Notes: generated by a model not told the origin, from the letters alone. Positions 24,154-36,582 are shown, numbered from the stretch's first letter. The stretch is DNA of 64,000 nucleotides from Cyrtodaria siliqua (GCA_037043455.1 JAWPHD010010396.1:1-64000); one strand, 5' to 3'. Numbers and translations are program-made.

Positions 24154-24351
24154 GTAACCATGGAGATTATGATCGTAAATTTTCAGTCTGTAGATAATAT
24201 AGGACGCTTGAGTCTAAAGATGAAGTAATAAAAAGTGTCTTTTAGACACCATTCTACTTTTTTCAATAAATAAGCAACCATCTGCTGTTCAAATATCCAA
24301 ATTCAAACATATAAAACATTAAATAAGTTGTTGTAGTGAATATATAGAAAT

Positions 24352-24486
24352 AATTTAACTGCTAGGATCGATTATAGGGAAATTCTTCATGAGATGGTAA
24401 ACGTGTTGTTCTTTTCACGAACGAGCGTATGCACACCTACCATCGAGCGAAGGATTTCCCTATAATCGAACACAGCAGTTAAATAA
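24352..24486. repeat. Hairpin MITE, about 135 bp (left arm)
   Basis: ATTTAACTGCTAGGATCGAT..TATAGGGAAATTCTTC is followed by its complement ending CGAACACAGCAGTTAAAT. The same element is at about 58254-58384 in the right arm, so it predates the duplication. Confidence 0.8.
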
Positions 24487-24749
24487 TCTATTTATTACAT
24501 TTTAAATCAATTTATGCATGATTTTAAGCGGAATTATTCACTTTATTGAAAATTATCGCCGGATGCCGTGGACGTCAGCAACACCTTTTTGACGTCATAA
24601 CGTCACAGTTAGTTATTTTTGTGTTCGGAGTTAGTTATTAATATTTAGTGATTATGAATATTCTTTCACTGAGAAATCCCAATCTTTCACGGATAAAAAT
24701 GTGATAAACTGCCTTACCAATTGAACTAATTCCTGTGTTCCATCAATAG

Positions 24750-26815
24750 ATAACATCAACCCGCGTGAGATCGTCTCTAGCATTGTTGAGGCAGCAAACA
24801 GGAAGTTACGCGCAGAAAATCCCCTTCCTGAGAAACGTAACGTTTCTGTCTCTAAACCTCGGCCAAAATTCAACGAACGAAATATAGATCAGGAAATAGT
24901 ATTACGGACTAGAAAAATTGAATCAACTTCTAGAAGCAGTCCGAACTTGGCTGCTATGCAGCGAACAGATATCATTAAAACATCAACTCAGGAAATTCAG
25001 ACAGAAAGAAGATTGGCCAAATCGCAGGAATTCTGGGAACGTGAATTCCCGGATTTCGATTATATAGACGAAAAGGACAACTCTAGTGCTTATCTGAACT
25101 CGACGACACGATACTTTTCAGACGAGTCAATGTTGGACAAAAAAGACGAGCTAGAACTGTCGCACGGGACACCGAGTGGGAATTATAGACTGAGTCGGGA
25201 GACTTTGGACAGCCTACGGAGGATAGAGGCTCGTGCCTTACGTGAGCGGGAAGAGCAACGTCAGAGAGAACTCGAGAAATGCAAGCTAGGAAAAACAACG
25301 AATAGAACAGGATATACTGCAGACGCAGCAAGTATTAGAGATCGAGGATCGCCACAGTGTGGAGGATTTGTTAAACGCCAATTTTGGTATGGAAATGGAT
25401 TATAAAAGTAACCGGAAATTGGAAACCGGTGATGTCAGACTCTCGAACGGAAGTGATAGAAATGTTCACTCTGGGAAATACAGTGTTCGCGACTCACCAG
25501 GCGGTGGGAAGTATTTTGTGATTAAAGGACATTCTCCGATGTCTTATGACAGGTCGTCCCGCCCACCACGACAAGCTAGTGTTGAGTCGTTAGTTAAACA
25601 ATCGAAACGGACTAGCTCTCTTGAGAACATGTCCGAGTCCCACACACGCTCTAGGGGAAATGGTCGTCCTCTAGCGCATGTACGGGGACGGAAAGGCGAG
25701 GACAGATCAAAACGAGATTCGTCCGAAATCAAAAGAAGAAGCAATGAAATAGGACGTAGTAATTCAGTACGCCGTGGATCATTAGATTCCGTAATCGACC
25801 TGATAGAGAAGAGGGACAATCGCATGTCTTGGGCATCGACAGATTCTGACGAGGGTTTAGATTTGTTGACCACACTAACCTCAACTTTTGATCAGAAATT
25901 GCAAAATGTATCTAGTCTCAAATCACCTCAGCCATCATCTGCCCCTGTGCCTCCACGTAGAATTCCTTACAGTTCTAGCAATAGTAGTTTAAATAACACA
26001 ACAGGTGTGTCCATTTCTGCCGTGCCATATTCCAGTCACTCATCTTCCCATAATGCTCAGCACCGACTGCCTCCGCAGGTTCCGTTGTCGATGGTTCATA
26101 GACAAGCAAGTGCCTCTGATATTCCTTCAAAGTAATACCGCGACCCAAGCTTACACAGAACGCCGCCAAAACCCGACACAAAAATTAGTTATAAGCAGTA
26201 GGGTTCCATAGAGAACCAGCAGCGATTCTCGCGTCTCATCAGTCATGGTGGTTATATCGAGCCCGTCTGTGATGTCTGCGGATAGCCGTCAAAGCATGGG
26301 ATATTCTGCACCGCACTATGTGTCAAAGCCTGTGATGACATCCTCTTCGGGCAACCAATCAAAATGGGAGACTCAGTCGGCACAGTCGCCCACCCGGACT
26401 GAGTATAGACCTATCTCAAAGTCCGAAAAAACTGAAGTAAATGTGAAACTGTCACAAGGGAGAATTGATAAGAATAAAAACTTTGAAAGCAGATTTAAAA
26501 TGTCACCAAGTGGTTCTGTGAAAAGTAGATCGGCCTCCCCTCCGCCGACCACTCGTAAAAGAACTGAAAAGAAGAAAAGGCGAAGACACACCGTGGGTGG
26601 TACGAATGATAGTGAACACTTGAGTGCGATAGCGGAAGTGACACACAAAGGCGAACCGCGACCTTCGGCGTGGCAACAGCTGCAGCCGGCAGTCAGGGAC
26701 ATCGGCCTAAATAGCTCACTGTTGTCGTGGTTACGGAACGAGCAATTGCGGGAAAGTTCTCCGGACCCGTCATCATCCAGGGGAAATAAAAACAATGCCA
26801 AAAGAAATTATTTTT
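24750..26815 (+). pseudogene. Decayed 3'-terminal exon copy of ARHGAP21/23-type RhoGAP
   Basis: Inverted copy of 55789-58003. The frame from the acceptor ATCAATAG reads through NINPREIVSSIVEAANRKLR and a serine/arginine-rich tail. It is interrupted by an extra G at about 25287, a CAA-to-TAA stop at 26133-26135, a deletion of about 145 bp at about 26186 relative to the other arm, and a TAG at 26209-26211. The last segment (26245-26815) is open and holds KKKRRRHTVGGTND and SAWQQLQPAVRD. The terminal TAA is lost (AAT-TAT), giving read-through into former 3' UTR. This mixture of nonsense changes, deletion and indel indicates relaxed selection. It has no upstream RhoGAP domain, so it is a dead 3' fragment unless an unseen promoter drives it. 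Confidence 0.85.
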
Positions 26816-27601
26816 TATATAAAAATTTAAGTTATAAATTTTGTATATATTGTGAAATAGTGGTTGGGATGTTTATTTTTTTAGAAATCAAAACAATTTC
26901 AAATCTCTCGCCATTTTACAATTATTTTTGTTTTTTCTTATCGTTACTTGTAAATAAGTGGCGCAACTGATGTCTGAAGGACTTTTATGCAGAAATGTGG
27001 ATTTATGACAGTAATTCAATTTCTATTTTAATGTTCGTCTTCAGAATTTATTTTTGTAATAGTTAAGTTGCAATATTTGTTTGAAATTTTTAAGTTTTAC
27101 TGGGTGAAATAGCAAACCTCAATGCATTTTGAAAGTGCCAAAAAAACGCGCTTTTTAAAATTCAGTTTTACTGGATTTTTCATAGTAGTAATTTTCATCA
27201 TAATCATTTTATTTATTTGTATGTTTCGATACCATGGTATCTGTTTATTTATAAATAGTGGAAAAAAATGATTTTTTAAAATTGTTTTTCTTGCCCATCT
27301 TTATAAAGATGACCCATTTATTTTTTCCGGTCATAGGTACGCGGGGTCAGAGAATCATACCAGTACTAACCAACAATAATTAGTAATTACAATAAATATA
27401 TTTAAGTAACATAGCATTTGAATTAATAATTCATGCCAGCTAAATACATATTCACACTAGAGCGGAAATAACAAGTTTCTCATTATCTGTCATGTCAATT
27501 CACTCAATTCAATTCAATTCATGAAATCAATGTTCTCGTCTTATTGTGTGCACAAAATATGAATTTTTATATTTATAGGTTATTAGATTTGTATTGGGAT
27601 A
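26816..27601. other. Former 3' UTR/intergenic DNA of the RhoGAP copy
   Basis: AT-rich and collinear with 55000-55788 in inverse orientation. No gene seen. Confidence 0.5.
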
Positions 27602-27603
27602 TA

Positions 27604-28095
27604 CACTCAAGTGATATGAAAACGCAACACGGGAATTTCCGCTATATATTGTATATACTGCACACTTAATCATGTTAATTGCACATAATATTCCAAAGAA
27701 ATCCCAAGATGTTTTTTAAAAAGAAAGTTGCAGTTCACTAGAGAAAGGACACAACTGTGATGTTGTAGACGTTTTAATCACACTACACTTTGTAACAAGA
27801 ACTTCATAAATGTTGAAGTAGCTCTTTGAAAAATTGAGCTAGTTCAGTACTGTATTTAAGGTAAATATTTTGCAAAATGTTGCATCCTAAGTTTGCTCAC
27901 ATGATTAAGCCAAACGCGTACTCTGTGAACAATGAAACATTGAAGGAATACTATTTGCTGTATTATTTGTTGTTTTAGTATTTTTTCCAAAAGGAAAGAT
28001 CTTACGTAGCCATGTACCATTCGATTAAAAGCAGCATATTGTACATACAATATATAGCGGAAATTCCCGTGTTGCGTTTTCATATCACTTGAGTG
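27604..28095. mobile_element. Tc1/mariner-type MITE, left arm only
   Basis: Starts CACTCAAGTGATATG and ends CATATCACTTGAGTG, with identical terminal inverted repeats of about 53 bp. It is flanked by TA on both sides (27602-27603 and 28096-28097). The right arm has the empty site, with a single TA between GGGA(TA) and TGCA, which confirms insertion with TA target duplication. The interior (492 bp in total) has no transposase. Confidence 0.92.
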
Positions 28096-28097
28096 TA

Positions 28098-28200
28098 TGC
28101 ACGATTTCGTTAGCGTATTAATATTGCGCGACTTTAGGAGCGCAATATTTATGCGCTAAAGAACGAGTGCATATATCCCAATATAAATCTAATAACCTTT
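28098..28200. repeat. Hairpin repeat split by the mariner-type MITE
   Basis: Together with 27580-27601 this forms an imperfect palindrome (GGTTATTAGATTTGTATTGGG ... ATAAATCTAATAACC, with an inner GCGCAATATT/AATATTGCGC). The uninterrupted version is in the right arm at about 54894-55018. Confidence 0.8.
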
Positions 28201-28823
28201 TTATTGCATATGCATTTTTAAATTAGAACAATAAAATAGATTGTGACTTAAATTTTCACCAAAAACATTCATTTGAAACAAACATATTGTCGTTACATCG
28301 TGGGAATTTTCACAATGAAATCAACATAGTTTACATCACGTGACATACTTTCTTTGACATGAACAGTAAAGTGCACCAATCACGAACGAGTATTCATTAC
28401 GCACCCAATATGACTTTACTACACGTCAGTAGGAGCGAATATTGACGTTTCCCTTTACATGCGTATGCAATAAAACAAAATACGGATTTTGATATAAAAT
28501 TATTAATAGCTATATAGTCACTCGGACTAGTGAATTGAAATATTATTGTACTGATAACAATCAATTTGCCGGCAAATCTAAAGACCTGTAATAAATCATT
28601 ATTGGGTGACTTTTACAAAATTGTCACTCACCTTTACTGGTTTCCTTCTACGGAGAGTTGTCACTCAATAAATAGGTCAAGCTAGTTCAAGGGTTTATCT
28701 CCCTTTAATGTAACTAAATTTAAAGCAAATTTGACTGTTCAATCATATTGATTCCAAATTGTGTTGTAAACATTGTCTAGCAAAAATTATCTTCTACATG
28801 CATGTTTTTCATGATTGCATTGC
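28201..28823. other. Intergenic DNA, left arm
   Basis: Collinear with about 54260-54890 inverted. No gene seen. Confidence 0.5.
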
Positions 28824-28836
28824 TTGTACAATCTTT

Positions 28837-29105
28837 TCAATCCTCCGTGGTGCCACTGAGTTCCGTCGGTGTGTTCTTGGGCAAGACACTTTACCTTAGC
28901 CTCGTCCGTCGGATGGGGACGTAAACCGGGCGGTCCCGTGTATCGGTCTATCCTCCGAGCACGTTAAAGAACCATAGGAATCTATTCGATAATAAGAGTA
29001 GGGCAGGTTCCCGGATTCCTATGTATCCTTCCCCTCTCTCTGGGGCGGCTCTAAATAACCTATACTGTGTTGATGAGCCGTTAAACAACATTCAATTCAA
29101 TTCAA
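28837..29105 (+). mobile_element. SINE-like retroposon, left arm only
   Basis: About 270 bp containing CTTGGGCAAGACACTTTACC and CCGAGCACGTTAAAGAACC, and ending in an (ATTCA)n tail. It is bracketed by TTGTACAATCTTT duplications at 28824-28836 and 29106-29118. The right arm (near 54230-54245) has the empty site with one copy. The 13-bp target duplication and simple-repeat tail are the hallmarks of LINE-mobilised SINEs. I did not identify A/B boxes with confidence. Confidence 0.85.
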
Positions 29106-29118
29106 TTGTACAATCTTT

Positions 29119-29934
29119 ATTTTGTTAAAAAGATAAGTTTCGTATATTTGTTCAAATACATTTTCAAAATAAAATGTGTTATAAAATGGAGCTGGCTCTA
29201 TCTTGCTGATTATTGATTTGTGACCTTGTTACTCAGAAGAGATGGAGTAGTGTAAATAATATGACCTGGCCTGAAATTCACCAACCATTCTTTAAACTTT
29301 TCTTAGACTCGAGCTCAAGTACTCAAATACACCTGACCTTCGAAGATAAACAACCATTTGAAGATGCTATTTATTAGTATTTATACATAGAAGCTTGTTA
29401 TGAAAATTTATAAAACTTATAGAAATATCAGGGCAGGAAACATGTTCTCTAGAGTAACTCGTCCTGCATAATATCTAAGTGGTCAAATTCGTAATTTTTT
29501 GAAGAATGTTTCTGAATTTCTACTCATCCTGTATCAATGAGCAGTCGTCATGGCGAGCGGACGAGTGGATGTTTGTGCCCAGAATATTAATGATTCAAGA
29601 TTGAAATTTGCATACATGGGTTTAAGTTTAAGGATATTCTCGAGAATGGTTGGTGAATTCAAGGCCTGATAGCTATTTAATTAGCCCCTAATCAAGTTAC
29701 AAATAACATGTACATCTATACAGATGGAGATAAGAAATATAAGGCCAATCTTAAACGATTCTTAGTTTGCTTTACCCTACCTGTCGACCAAAAAGGGACC
29801 GACCCAAAAATCTTCATGCCAAATCTGTGTCATTAATGTATACTGTTTGGCTATCTTTAACCGTTAGGCAATGGGCGACGTCAAACTTCTAGTCAGAAAT
29901 GAGATATTGCAACAAATCTTGCCTTGGGTAGGTT
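29119..29934. other. Intergenic DNA, left arm
   Basis: Collinear with 53.5-54.2 kb inverted, with indels. No gene seen. Confidence 0.5.
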
Positions 29935-30112
29935 AGGGCTATTCCATTAAAACATACATAGGACCCCAGGAAGGCACTTTTAAAATTGAAAGCCCACCCA
30001 TAGATGCAAAATTAAGTTTAAAGAACCAAATTTTTGGAAAATAGGGTTCACCCATAGATGTTTATTTAATTGCCATCATGGGATGCCAGGTATGTTTTAA
30101 TGGAATAGCCCT
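29935..30112. mobile_element. MITE with AGGGCTATTCCATTAAAACA ends, left arm only
   Basis: The left end AGGGCTATTCCATTAAAAC is matched by the right end GTTTTAATGGAATAGCCCT, and internal copies of CACCCATAGATG also face each other. The element is absent at the corresponding place in the right arm (about 53385-53400). Confidence 0.85.
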
Positions 30113-30996
30113 TATTTGAAAAGGAAGCTTAGTATTGCATTTGAGGTTACTGTTATAGTAAAATGGTTTCTGGCATTTACTTAAGTAAGGAATGAGGTAT
30201 TGGAACCAAACTTCCTGTGTAGGAAGCTTAAATGGAAAGGCAATTTGGGATTACATTACAGGTCACTGGGTCATTGACACTGTTGATAAACATAGAATGG
30301 TTTCAGGCCAATAACTCACAGTTAGTAGTAAGATAGGTTATATGGAAGTAGATAATGTAATGAAACTTTGTAGGTAGCGTATGGAAAGCCTGGTTTTCGT
30401 GAAAATTTCCACATTTCTTGTTTATACTTTAATTTAAAGGTTATATTGTATTAAAGTAAAAACAATTAACATACCTACAAACTTATGAAATCCTGGGTTG
30501 GGAAACAGCAAACAATATTAAATGATAGTTTAAGTTTGGCCTTAATAACATATATTTTCCAGTAATAGAAGTATACAAACTGAATATTTGTTCTATTTTT
30601 TCCTCTGAAATGGCTTTCTTTACCTCTCACTGCTATTTTGTTTCTACTTTAGAAAAGTTGTAGGAATGTGTTAAATAGCCGAAAACTAACCACTTGCTTC
30701 GTCAAACCATTTTAAACACGGAATGTTTTCGCGTCCTTACCCGAAGATATTTCTTCCCTTTTTCGTGACAACTAATTCTTGTCAGTTGAGCTGTGACTGA
30801 AATATCTGCCAAGTTTTAAATGAATTGGGTTAGTTTCAGTGGACTATAAACAGAGTCACGTGGTTTTAAATGCGAAATGAGATTTCTGTCACTCACTGAT
30901 ATTTAGCCTAGGAATTGCTAATACAGTTTTTGGATAATAGTTTTAAAAGTTTAAAGTTGATTTGATTTTAATTTTTGATGTTCAAAGTATTGTTTT
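30113..30996. other. Intergenic DNA, left arm
   Basis: Collinear with 52.5-53.4 kb inverted. No gene seen. Confidence 0.5.
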
Positions 30997-31217
30997 AAGG
31001 GCTATTCCATTAAAATATGCATTCATTAGGAAGGCACTTTGAAATTAAACATCCACCGATAGATGCAAAATTGAGTTTAAAAGAACCAACTTTCACATAA
31101 TACCTATATATGCAAAATTGAGTTTAAAGAACCAAATTTCATAAAATAGGGTTCTCCCATAGATGTTTTTTAAATTACCTTCCTGGTGTCCCGGGTGTGT
31201 ATTAATGTTATAGCCCT
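30997..31217. mobile_element. MITE of the AGGGCTATTCCATTAA family, shared by both arms
   Basis: Second family member. Its ends AAGGGCTATTCCATTAAAAT and TTAATGTTATAGCCCT are inverted repeats. The right arm carries it at about 52333-52505, so it predates the duplication. This copy has an extra internal duplication of GCAAAATTGAGTTTAAA. Confidence 0.8.
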
Positions 31218-32548
31218 AATTTTGTTTTGTTATTTTAAAAGAACAACAACACAATTTAATATTAAATTACATATTTTATTATTGCCATACATTTTTTTTT
31301 ATATAAACCTTATCCATACACAAATTACCCCAATTCCAAATTTCACACAACTTGGCAGTATCGGCTCAAAAATTGTTTCGTTGCAGTAAGGACAGAAAAC
31401 ATACCCTCGCGTATTTTATTTCATTGAGCATTCTTACTGGAGTTTTAAAAAATTCCTTTATGTTCATTATTAGATCGTTGACTTACCCCGTGTTTGTTTA
31501 AATAGGAATAAACTGCTTTTACATTTTATTGTTGGAATGATATTAAAGGTTTTTGGTACACGTTTTTATACAAAGGGTAATAGAAAAAGTAACTTTTTAT
31601 ATTATTAAGCTTAATTTTTTGTTCTATTTGTAATTCTTTAACATAGGTCTGCATGTTTTAAGGGTTTTTAAACTGTTATTAATCAAATAAAAAAAGCCAA
31701 AATGTACATATTATTGTTATTAATATTAAGGAAGGTAGGCACACGTGTTGTATGTCATCATCATGGTGAATCTTGTATAGAGGATTCCAAAGACAATATT
31801 AGGGTACCATCATCTTAAATGGCACTTTAATATCAGATCATAGGCCAAAAGTGGATATCAGTTGACTGCTTCCTGTACATTAATTCAATTTCATTAGTTG
31901 ACTGGTTCCTGTATATTAACTTGTCTGGTTCCTGTATATTAATTTCATTAGTTGTCTAGTACCTGTATACATGTATATTTGACTGGTTGCTGTTGCCCAT
32001 AATTACAGTTGCATGTAACAAGGTCAGCATGAGGATGAGATACAATGTGTGTTGCCGAGCTGTTTACAAAATACAGCAGTACTGTAATACTGTTATACAG
32101 CGGTAATAAATAACTTACACACGTATATCAGTCTTGTTGTGAATTCATTACCAACATGAAGCATTTACTATCCTGTGTTTCTTGTGGATAGCAGGCATGC
32201 CAAATCTCCGGATAAAATCTCCGGATTCTCTGGATTTTTCAGTCGCTCTCCGAATCGCTGGATTTAAGTGTAAAATCTTTGGATTTTCCATCAAAACAAA
32301 ATGTTCATAATTTAACAGCAATAATTTCACAGTTTATCGGCTATTTCCCGAATTAGTCCTGTTAAGCTCCCTAGTCAGATGAATATATACAAGTGTCGAA
32401 TCAGTGTGGGTCATCGGTGTAATGCACTGACTAAATATACAATTAACTCACCTGAGGGCTTTTTGTCAAACTCACTACTCTATAGTAACAATATTTTGAT
32501 TGGCGGTAAGCCGTTTTTTAACGAAGTATGGTATAGGAAAGGCATCAT
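31218..32548. other. Intergenic DNA with minisatellite, left arm
   Basis: Collinear with 51.0-52.3 kb inverted. Contains short direct repeats of GACTGGTTCCTGTATATTAA at 31865-31985 and CCGGATT-rich repeats at 32205-32290, each with a counterpart in the right arm. No gene seen. Confidence 0.5.
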
Positions 32549-33474
32549 TAGCTCTACTGATCAGAGATCAGCAGAGCTTATGCCATGGTGCGGCGTCCGT
32601 CGTCCGTCCGTCTGTCTGTCTGTCCGTCCATAAACTTTTTTTTGTAGCGACTACTCCTCTGAAACTACCGAATGGATTTTAATGAATATTTACAGAAATG
32701 TTGCCCATGATGTCTAGTTGATCCTAGCAAAAATTCATGTTGATGTGAAATCCGAGATGAGCGCCAAATCTAAAAATAGATTTTTAAAAAACAAGTTTGT
32801 AGCGACTACTTCTTGAAAACTCTAAGTGATATTGATATGGGACATTTTCTAAAATGATAAGCATGACATGATGTTGGTCTTTGTCGAAAATCGTTTTGAT
32901 TCGACATTAAACATGGTTGCCAACGGCCATCTTTGTTTACATAGAGTTATTTAGTAAACATTTGTAGCGACTACTCCTCTAAAACTACTCGACGGATTTA
33001 CATGAAACTTCACAATAATGTTGTTCTTGATGTCTAAATGATCCTAGCAACATTTCATGTTGGTCGGAAATTCATGATGGCCGCCACAGCTAAAAATAGA
33101 TTTTCAAAATACAAGTTTGTAGCGAATACTTCTTGAAAACTATAAGTGATATTGATATGGGACTTTTTCTAAAATGATCAGTATGGAATGATGTTGATCC
33201 TTGTCGAAAATTATTTTGATGCGACGTTAAACATGGCCGCCAGCGGCCGTCTTTGTTTACATAGAGTTATATAATGAAAACTTGTAGCGACTACTCCTCT
33301 GAAACAACTTGACGGATTTTCATGAAACTTCACAGGAATGTTGCTCATGATGTCTAATTGATCGAAGCAAAATGTCAGGTCGGCCGGAAATTCAAGATGG
33401 CCGCCAGGGCTAAAAAAACATAAAAAAACAAGGACTACTTATTGAAAACTATAAGAGATATTGATATGCGTCTT
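32549..33474 (-). mobile_element. Helentron-like family B fragment, left arm
   Basis: The outer end carries the stem-loop GCTCTACTGATCAGAGATCA..GCAGAGC and a GTCCGTC tract. Inward come three to four tandem units of roughly 200-270 bp, each with TTTGTAGCGACTACTCCTCTGAAAC and CATGAAACTTCACAGGAATG-type blocks. The last unit is cut at about 33474, where the virus-like sequence begins. It has no transposase. Confidence 0.65.
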
Positions 33475-34172
33475 TTCCTTAAAATTAACTTTTTTTACGA
33501 ATGGGATACTTCTATATGGTCTAATTTGTGAGTCTACTTGTAAACCTTTTCCCTTTCTACCTACTTGTGAACCCTTTCCCGTCAAACCACTAATAAGAGA
33601 TCCAATTAAAGAAATTCCTAGTGATGCAAGCAGTCCAAGAAATCCCCCGTCTTGTTGGTGATGCCTTGTCAGTTTAATAGGGCAGCAACCTTTTGACTTT
33701 TAATCTTTTTTCTTTGTGACGGTGTAAGCACACTTGATTCAAGTAGTGCTTGTGTTTTATCACTATCACTAGGGATAGTTACCATTCCATTTCCGAATAG
33801 TTTACCGATTCCAGTACTTGCCAGACCACTCAGAGCTCCTGTTGCTAGTGGTGCTGCTAATACTTTCGGAGCGAGTCTAGCAACTGTTGGTAATATTGTT
33901 TTAGTCAATAAACCGGCTAATGCTCCCAAAAAGCCTCCATTTTTAGACTGAGATCTCATTTGCGATTTTGATATATTTATGTCTAAGCCATATCCGTTGG
34001 ATTTAGCTTTGTTAATATTGTTAATCTGAGAAGCTGTCAACAACAAAGAAAAATCCCAAGTTAGTTGATTAATCTTTAGCCTGAGCGTTAATTCACTTTT
34101 GTTTTCATATGCTTTTGCTAAACTTCTCTTTTGCCCCTCTGTCAAATCTACCGAATAATTTACATAATTCAA
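33475..34172 (-). pseudogene. Two short GLA-rich capsid-associated-type proteins (Polinton-like), left arm
   Basis: The first frame (34172-33669, 167 residues) has an N-terminal polar part ending near residue 75 and then an Ala/Leu/Gly-rich amphipathic stretch (GGFLGALAGLLTKTILPTVA, with a further GALSGLASTGIGKLFGNG). A second short frame (about 33665-33475) repeats the theme: DGGFLGLLASLGISLIGSLI followed by a basic tail. Such hydrophobic/basic peptides after the major capsid gene recall adenovirus pVI/pX-like minor capsid proteins of Polintons and adintoviruses; this is inference from composition and position. In the right arm the two frames are fused by a one-base homopolymer difference and split by a transposon. 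Confidence 0.5.
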
Positions 34173-34189
34173 GTATATTATAATAAAGA

Positions 34190-35445
34190 TTAAACTATCA
34201 CCAATTCATTTCCAACGGCATCAATAACAACATTTTCCTTGTATAAGACTAAAGCATAAACTGTATATCTAGCGTTAGGAACGTTGTTTAGTTTATATCT
34301 CAAACTTAGTTGTTTTGGATCAACACTGACTTCATTACCTGTGTAACTTAAATCGATATATATCTTTCCGAAGAGATTTTTAAAATTACTCACCTTGAGT
34401 AAAGTTCCAGTGTTTTTATCATTTTGTTTGTAAGAATAATTAATAACATCTCTAAATATTCTTAAGATATTAGCATAACTATATTCGGTTTCTGGATAAT
34501 GAACTCCATTTCCAACTTCCAATCTAGCTGATTGTAAATAGCAATGAGCATCAGCATTATTGAGCTTAAACGTATCCAAAAGATGAGGATTTTGTGTTTG
34601 AGAAGAACTCTTGTCTGACCTTTGCAGATAAACAAAAACATGGTTTGGACTTTTGACTCCAGCCGTTATTCTAAATACAGATTCTGTTAGTTGAGTACTT
34701 CCGATTTCTTGTATCATTTCACGAAGGTAAGTCCATCTTGTTGTTGTCGTGTGATTTGTCATTACATAACTTAAACCATCTGAGTTAAATATCATTCTAG
34801 GTATCCACAAAGCTAATTTATTAATAACTACTCGACCATCATCACCACTTGATTTGAAAATTAACACATTATCATCTGCCAGTTGCAAGCTAATTTGAAT
34901 CGGACTAGAGGGAAGCATGTTTGTTTACAAACCTTCAAAGAAGGAATATTTGTTTAATGGAATTATAGAGTGAACTTTTTGATTAGTTATGATTAAAACA
35001 TGACGAGCAGTTATAACCAGCTTGATCATCTCTAGATTCTGCAGCAGTCGTATTATCTAAATAAAAGTATTCGTTTGTTTCGGTTGTCTTTGCATAATCG
35101 CCAGAAATTTCAAGCAAGCTTTTGACGTTAACAAATCTGTGAAGATTATTTCCATCGTAAACTATTTTTCCATTTTGCTTTACTTGCTTTTGATCAATCA
35201 ATGAAGCTGCATCGTTAATTAAAGCAATTCTGTCAGCGTCTGTGAAACGAAAGCAAGCTTGTTTACTTGAAAACTGATTTCAAAATATGCGTTATACCAA
35301 TCAAAGTAAGAAATTCTATCATTTATTTCAAACTGATAACCACTTTTTTTTATTTGCCTGGCGGCATTTCCTGGTTGTGTTATAGGAGTATCTAACGAAT
35401 AGGTACATGTTCATATCTAGTATTATATTTATCACTTCGAAACAT
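34190..35445 (-). pseudogene. Major-capsid-like protein of a Polinton/adintovirus-like element, left arm
   Basis: The frame 34918-34190 (242 residues) is the intact C-terminal half: ILNK-type beta-rich sequence with VFVYLQRSDKSSSQTQNPHL, YSYKQNDKNTGTLL and a C-terminal GNELVIV. The N-terminal half lies in two further frames (35201-34983 and from the ATG at 35445). I recognise the family as the capsid protein of metazoan Polinton-type elements, probably a double jelly-roll. Total length of about 420 codons is short for a Polinton MCP. It lies between the small virion-type gene and the GLA-rich peptides, all on the same strand. Both arms are frame-broken at different places. Confidence 0.6.
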
Positions 35446-35464
35446 CTATATACTATTGGTTAGA

Positions 35465-35844
35465 TTAAATTAATCGATTAATTCTTGTATGAATTCTCCT
35501 TCCGGATAGTAATCTGTTAATATTTGCATTTACATCTTCTACAACTTCTTTTTTTTATCAGCCTTTGTAAGTTCTTTTAAAATTATCTCGCCATTTGGTT
35601 TTATAACTGAAACTAATTTATCAGCAGCCATTTTTTCTACTTCATCTCAAAGTTTTTTAGAACCACTTTCTATGATTTGTTTTCCATCAGTTTCTAATGC
35701 TTTCTTGCCTGCTGCTTTTACAGACTCGCTAAATAGTTTTGATCCAACTATTGAAAAAATGTCAAATATGCCAGCCCCAGTTAATCGATCAACTTGAGTA
35801 TATATTCCCGTGCTAGTGTCATAAAGTGTTTTTAATCTTGCCAT
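35465..35844 (-). pseudogene. Small virion-type protein of the Polinton-like element, left arm
   Basis: Starts MARLKTLYDTSTGIYTQVDR at 35844. The first frame runs to 35647 and the sequence continues in another frame, ending at about 35465 with a Lys-rich tail. It has an alpha-helical, basic composition. Its position between the penton-like and capsid-like genes is conserved in both arms. The function is not known to me; it may be a minor capsid component. Confidence 0.4.
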
Positions 35845-35865
35845 ATATAACTTATATTACATTAA

Positions 35866-36582
35866 TTATTTTAAAACAAATCGAAATGATGTGTGGACTC
35901 CATTAAGATTAATAATTTTACCGGAGAAATCAGTTATGTGAATATTAATACTGTTAATGATCGTTTTGTTTACTTCACAGAACCCGAGTTCAACAACTTG
36001 GGTTCATCTTTAAAAGGATATGACCTCGTAAGGTCAGCTGTACTTATTTCATAAATAACATCCCCATATGATCCATCAACAATAGAAGTACTTATCAAAT
36101 CACAGTGAATATACAATGTATCAATAGAATTTGTTAAGTTTGGTACTAATGTCCTAAATTTAGTTTCTCTAATGATTCTCTTCAATCAAGCATGCAATTA
36201 TTATGAATGGTAACTAAACATTTGAAGCTTGATAAATCAAATTCAATTCTTATCGGGACAGGTGAGTCATCAGTTAAATCACCATTTACAGTCAATATTT
36301 CTTTTATATAATTATCGATATCGGCATAACTGTATTTCCATTTGTAAAAATAATACTTTCCCAATCTGTTCCCTTGTGATACCTTATCACTTTGATTTTC
36401 AAATCCTCACAAATAATATACCACGAGTAAGTCATAGAATTAATATTGTCAAGTCCAATACCATACTGTTTGTTCTTGTCTAATATCAATGGTCTATCAA
36501 ATACGGTTGTAAAATTACTCGGTGTGTTTGAGTTATTAATTAATATAGCTCTCTCTGATAATAATACAATTTTTTGTTCCAT
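35866..36582 (-). pseudogene. Penton-like minor capsid protein of the Polinton-like element, left arm
   Basis: Starts MEQKIVLLSERAILINNSNT at 36582. The second half contains NSIDTLYIHCDLISTSIVDG and ends FRFVLK, a pattern I associate with the penton-type protein of metazoan Polintons. Breaks: one base is missing near 36328 relative to the right arm, a TGA follows CMLD at about 36184 in both arms, and about 44 bp present in the right arm are missing just after it. Downstream neighbour on the same strand is the small virion-type gene. Confidence 0.5.

Noticed and set aside
33461..33661. Plus-strand ORF of 66 codons
   Set aside because: Antisense shadow of the GLA-rich viral peptide frame.
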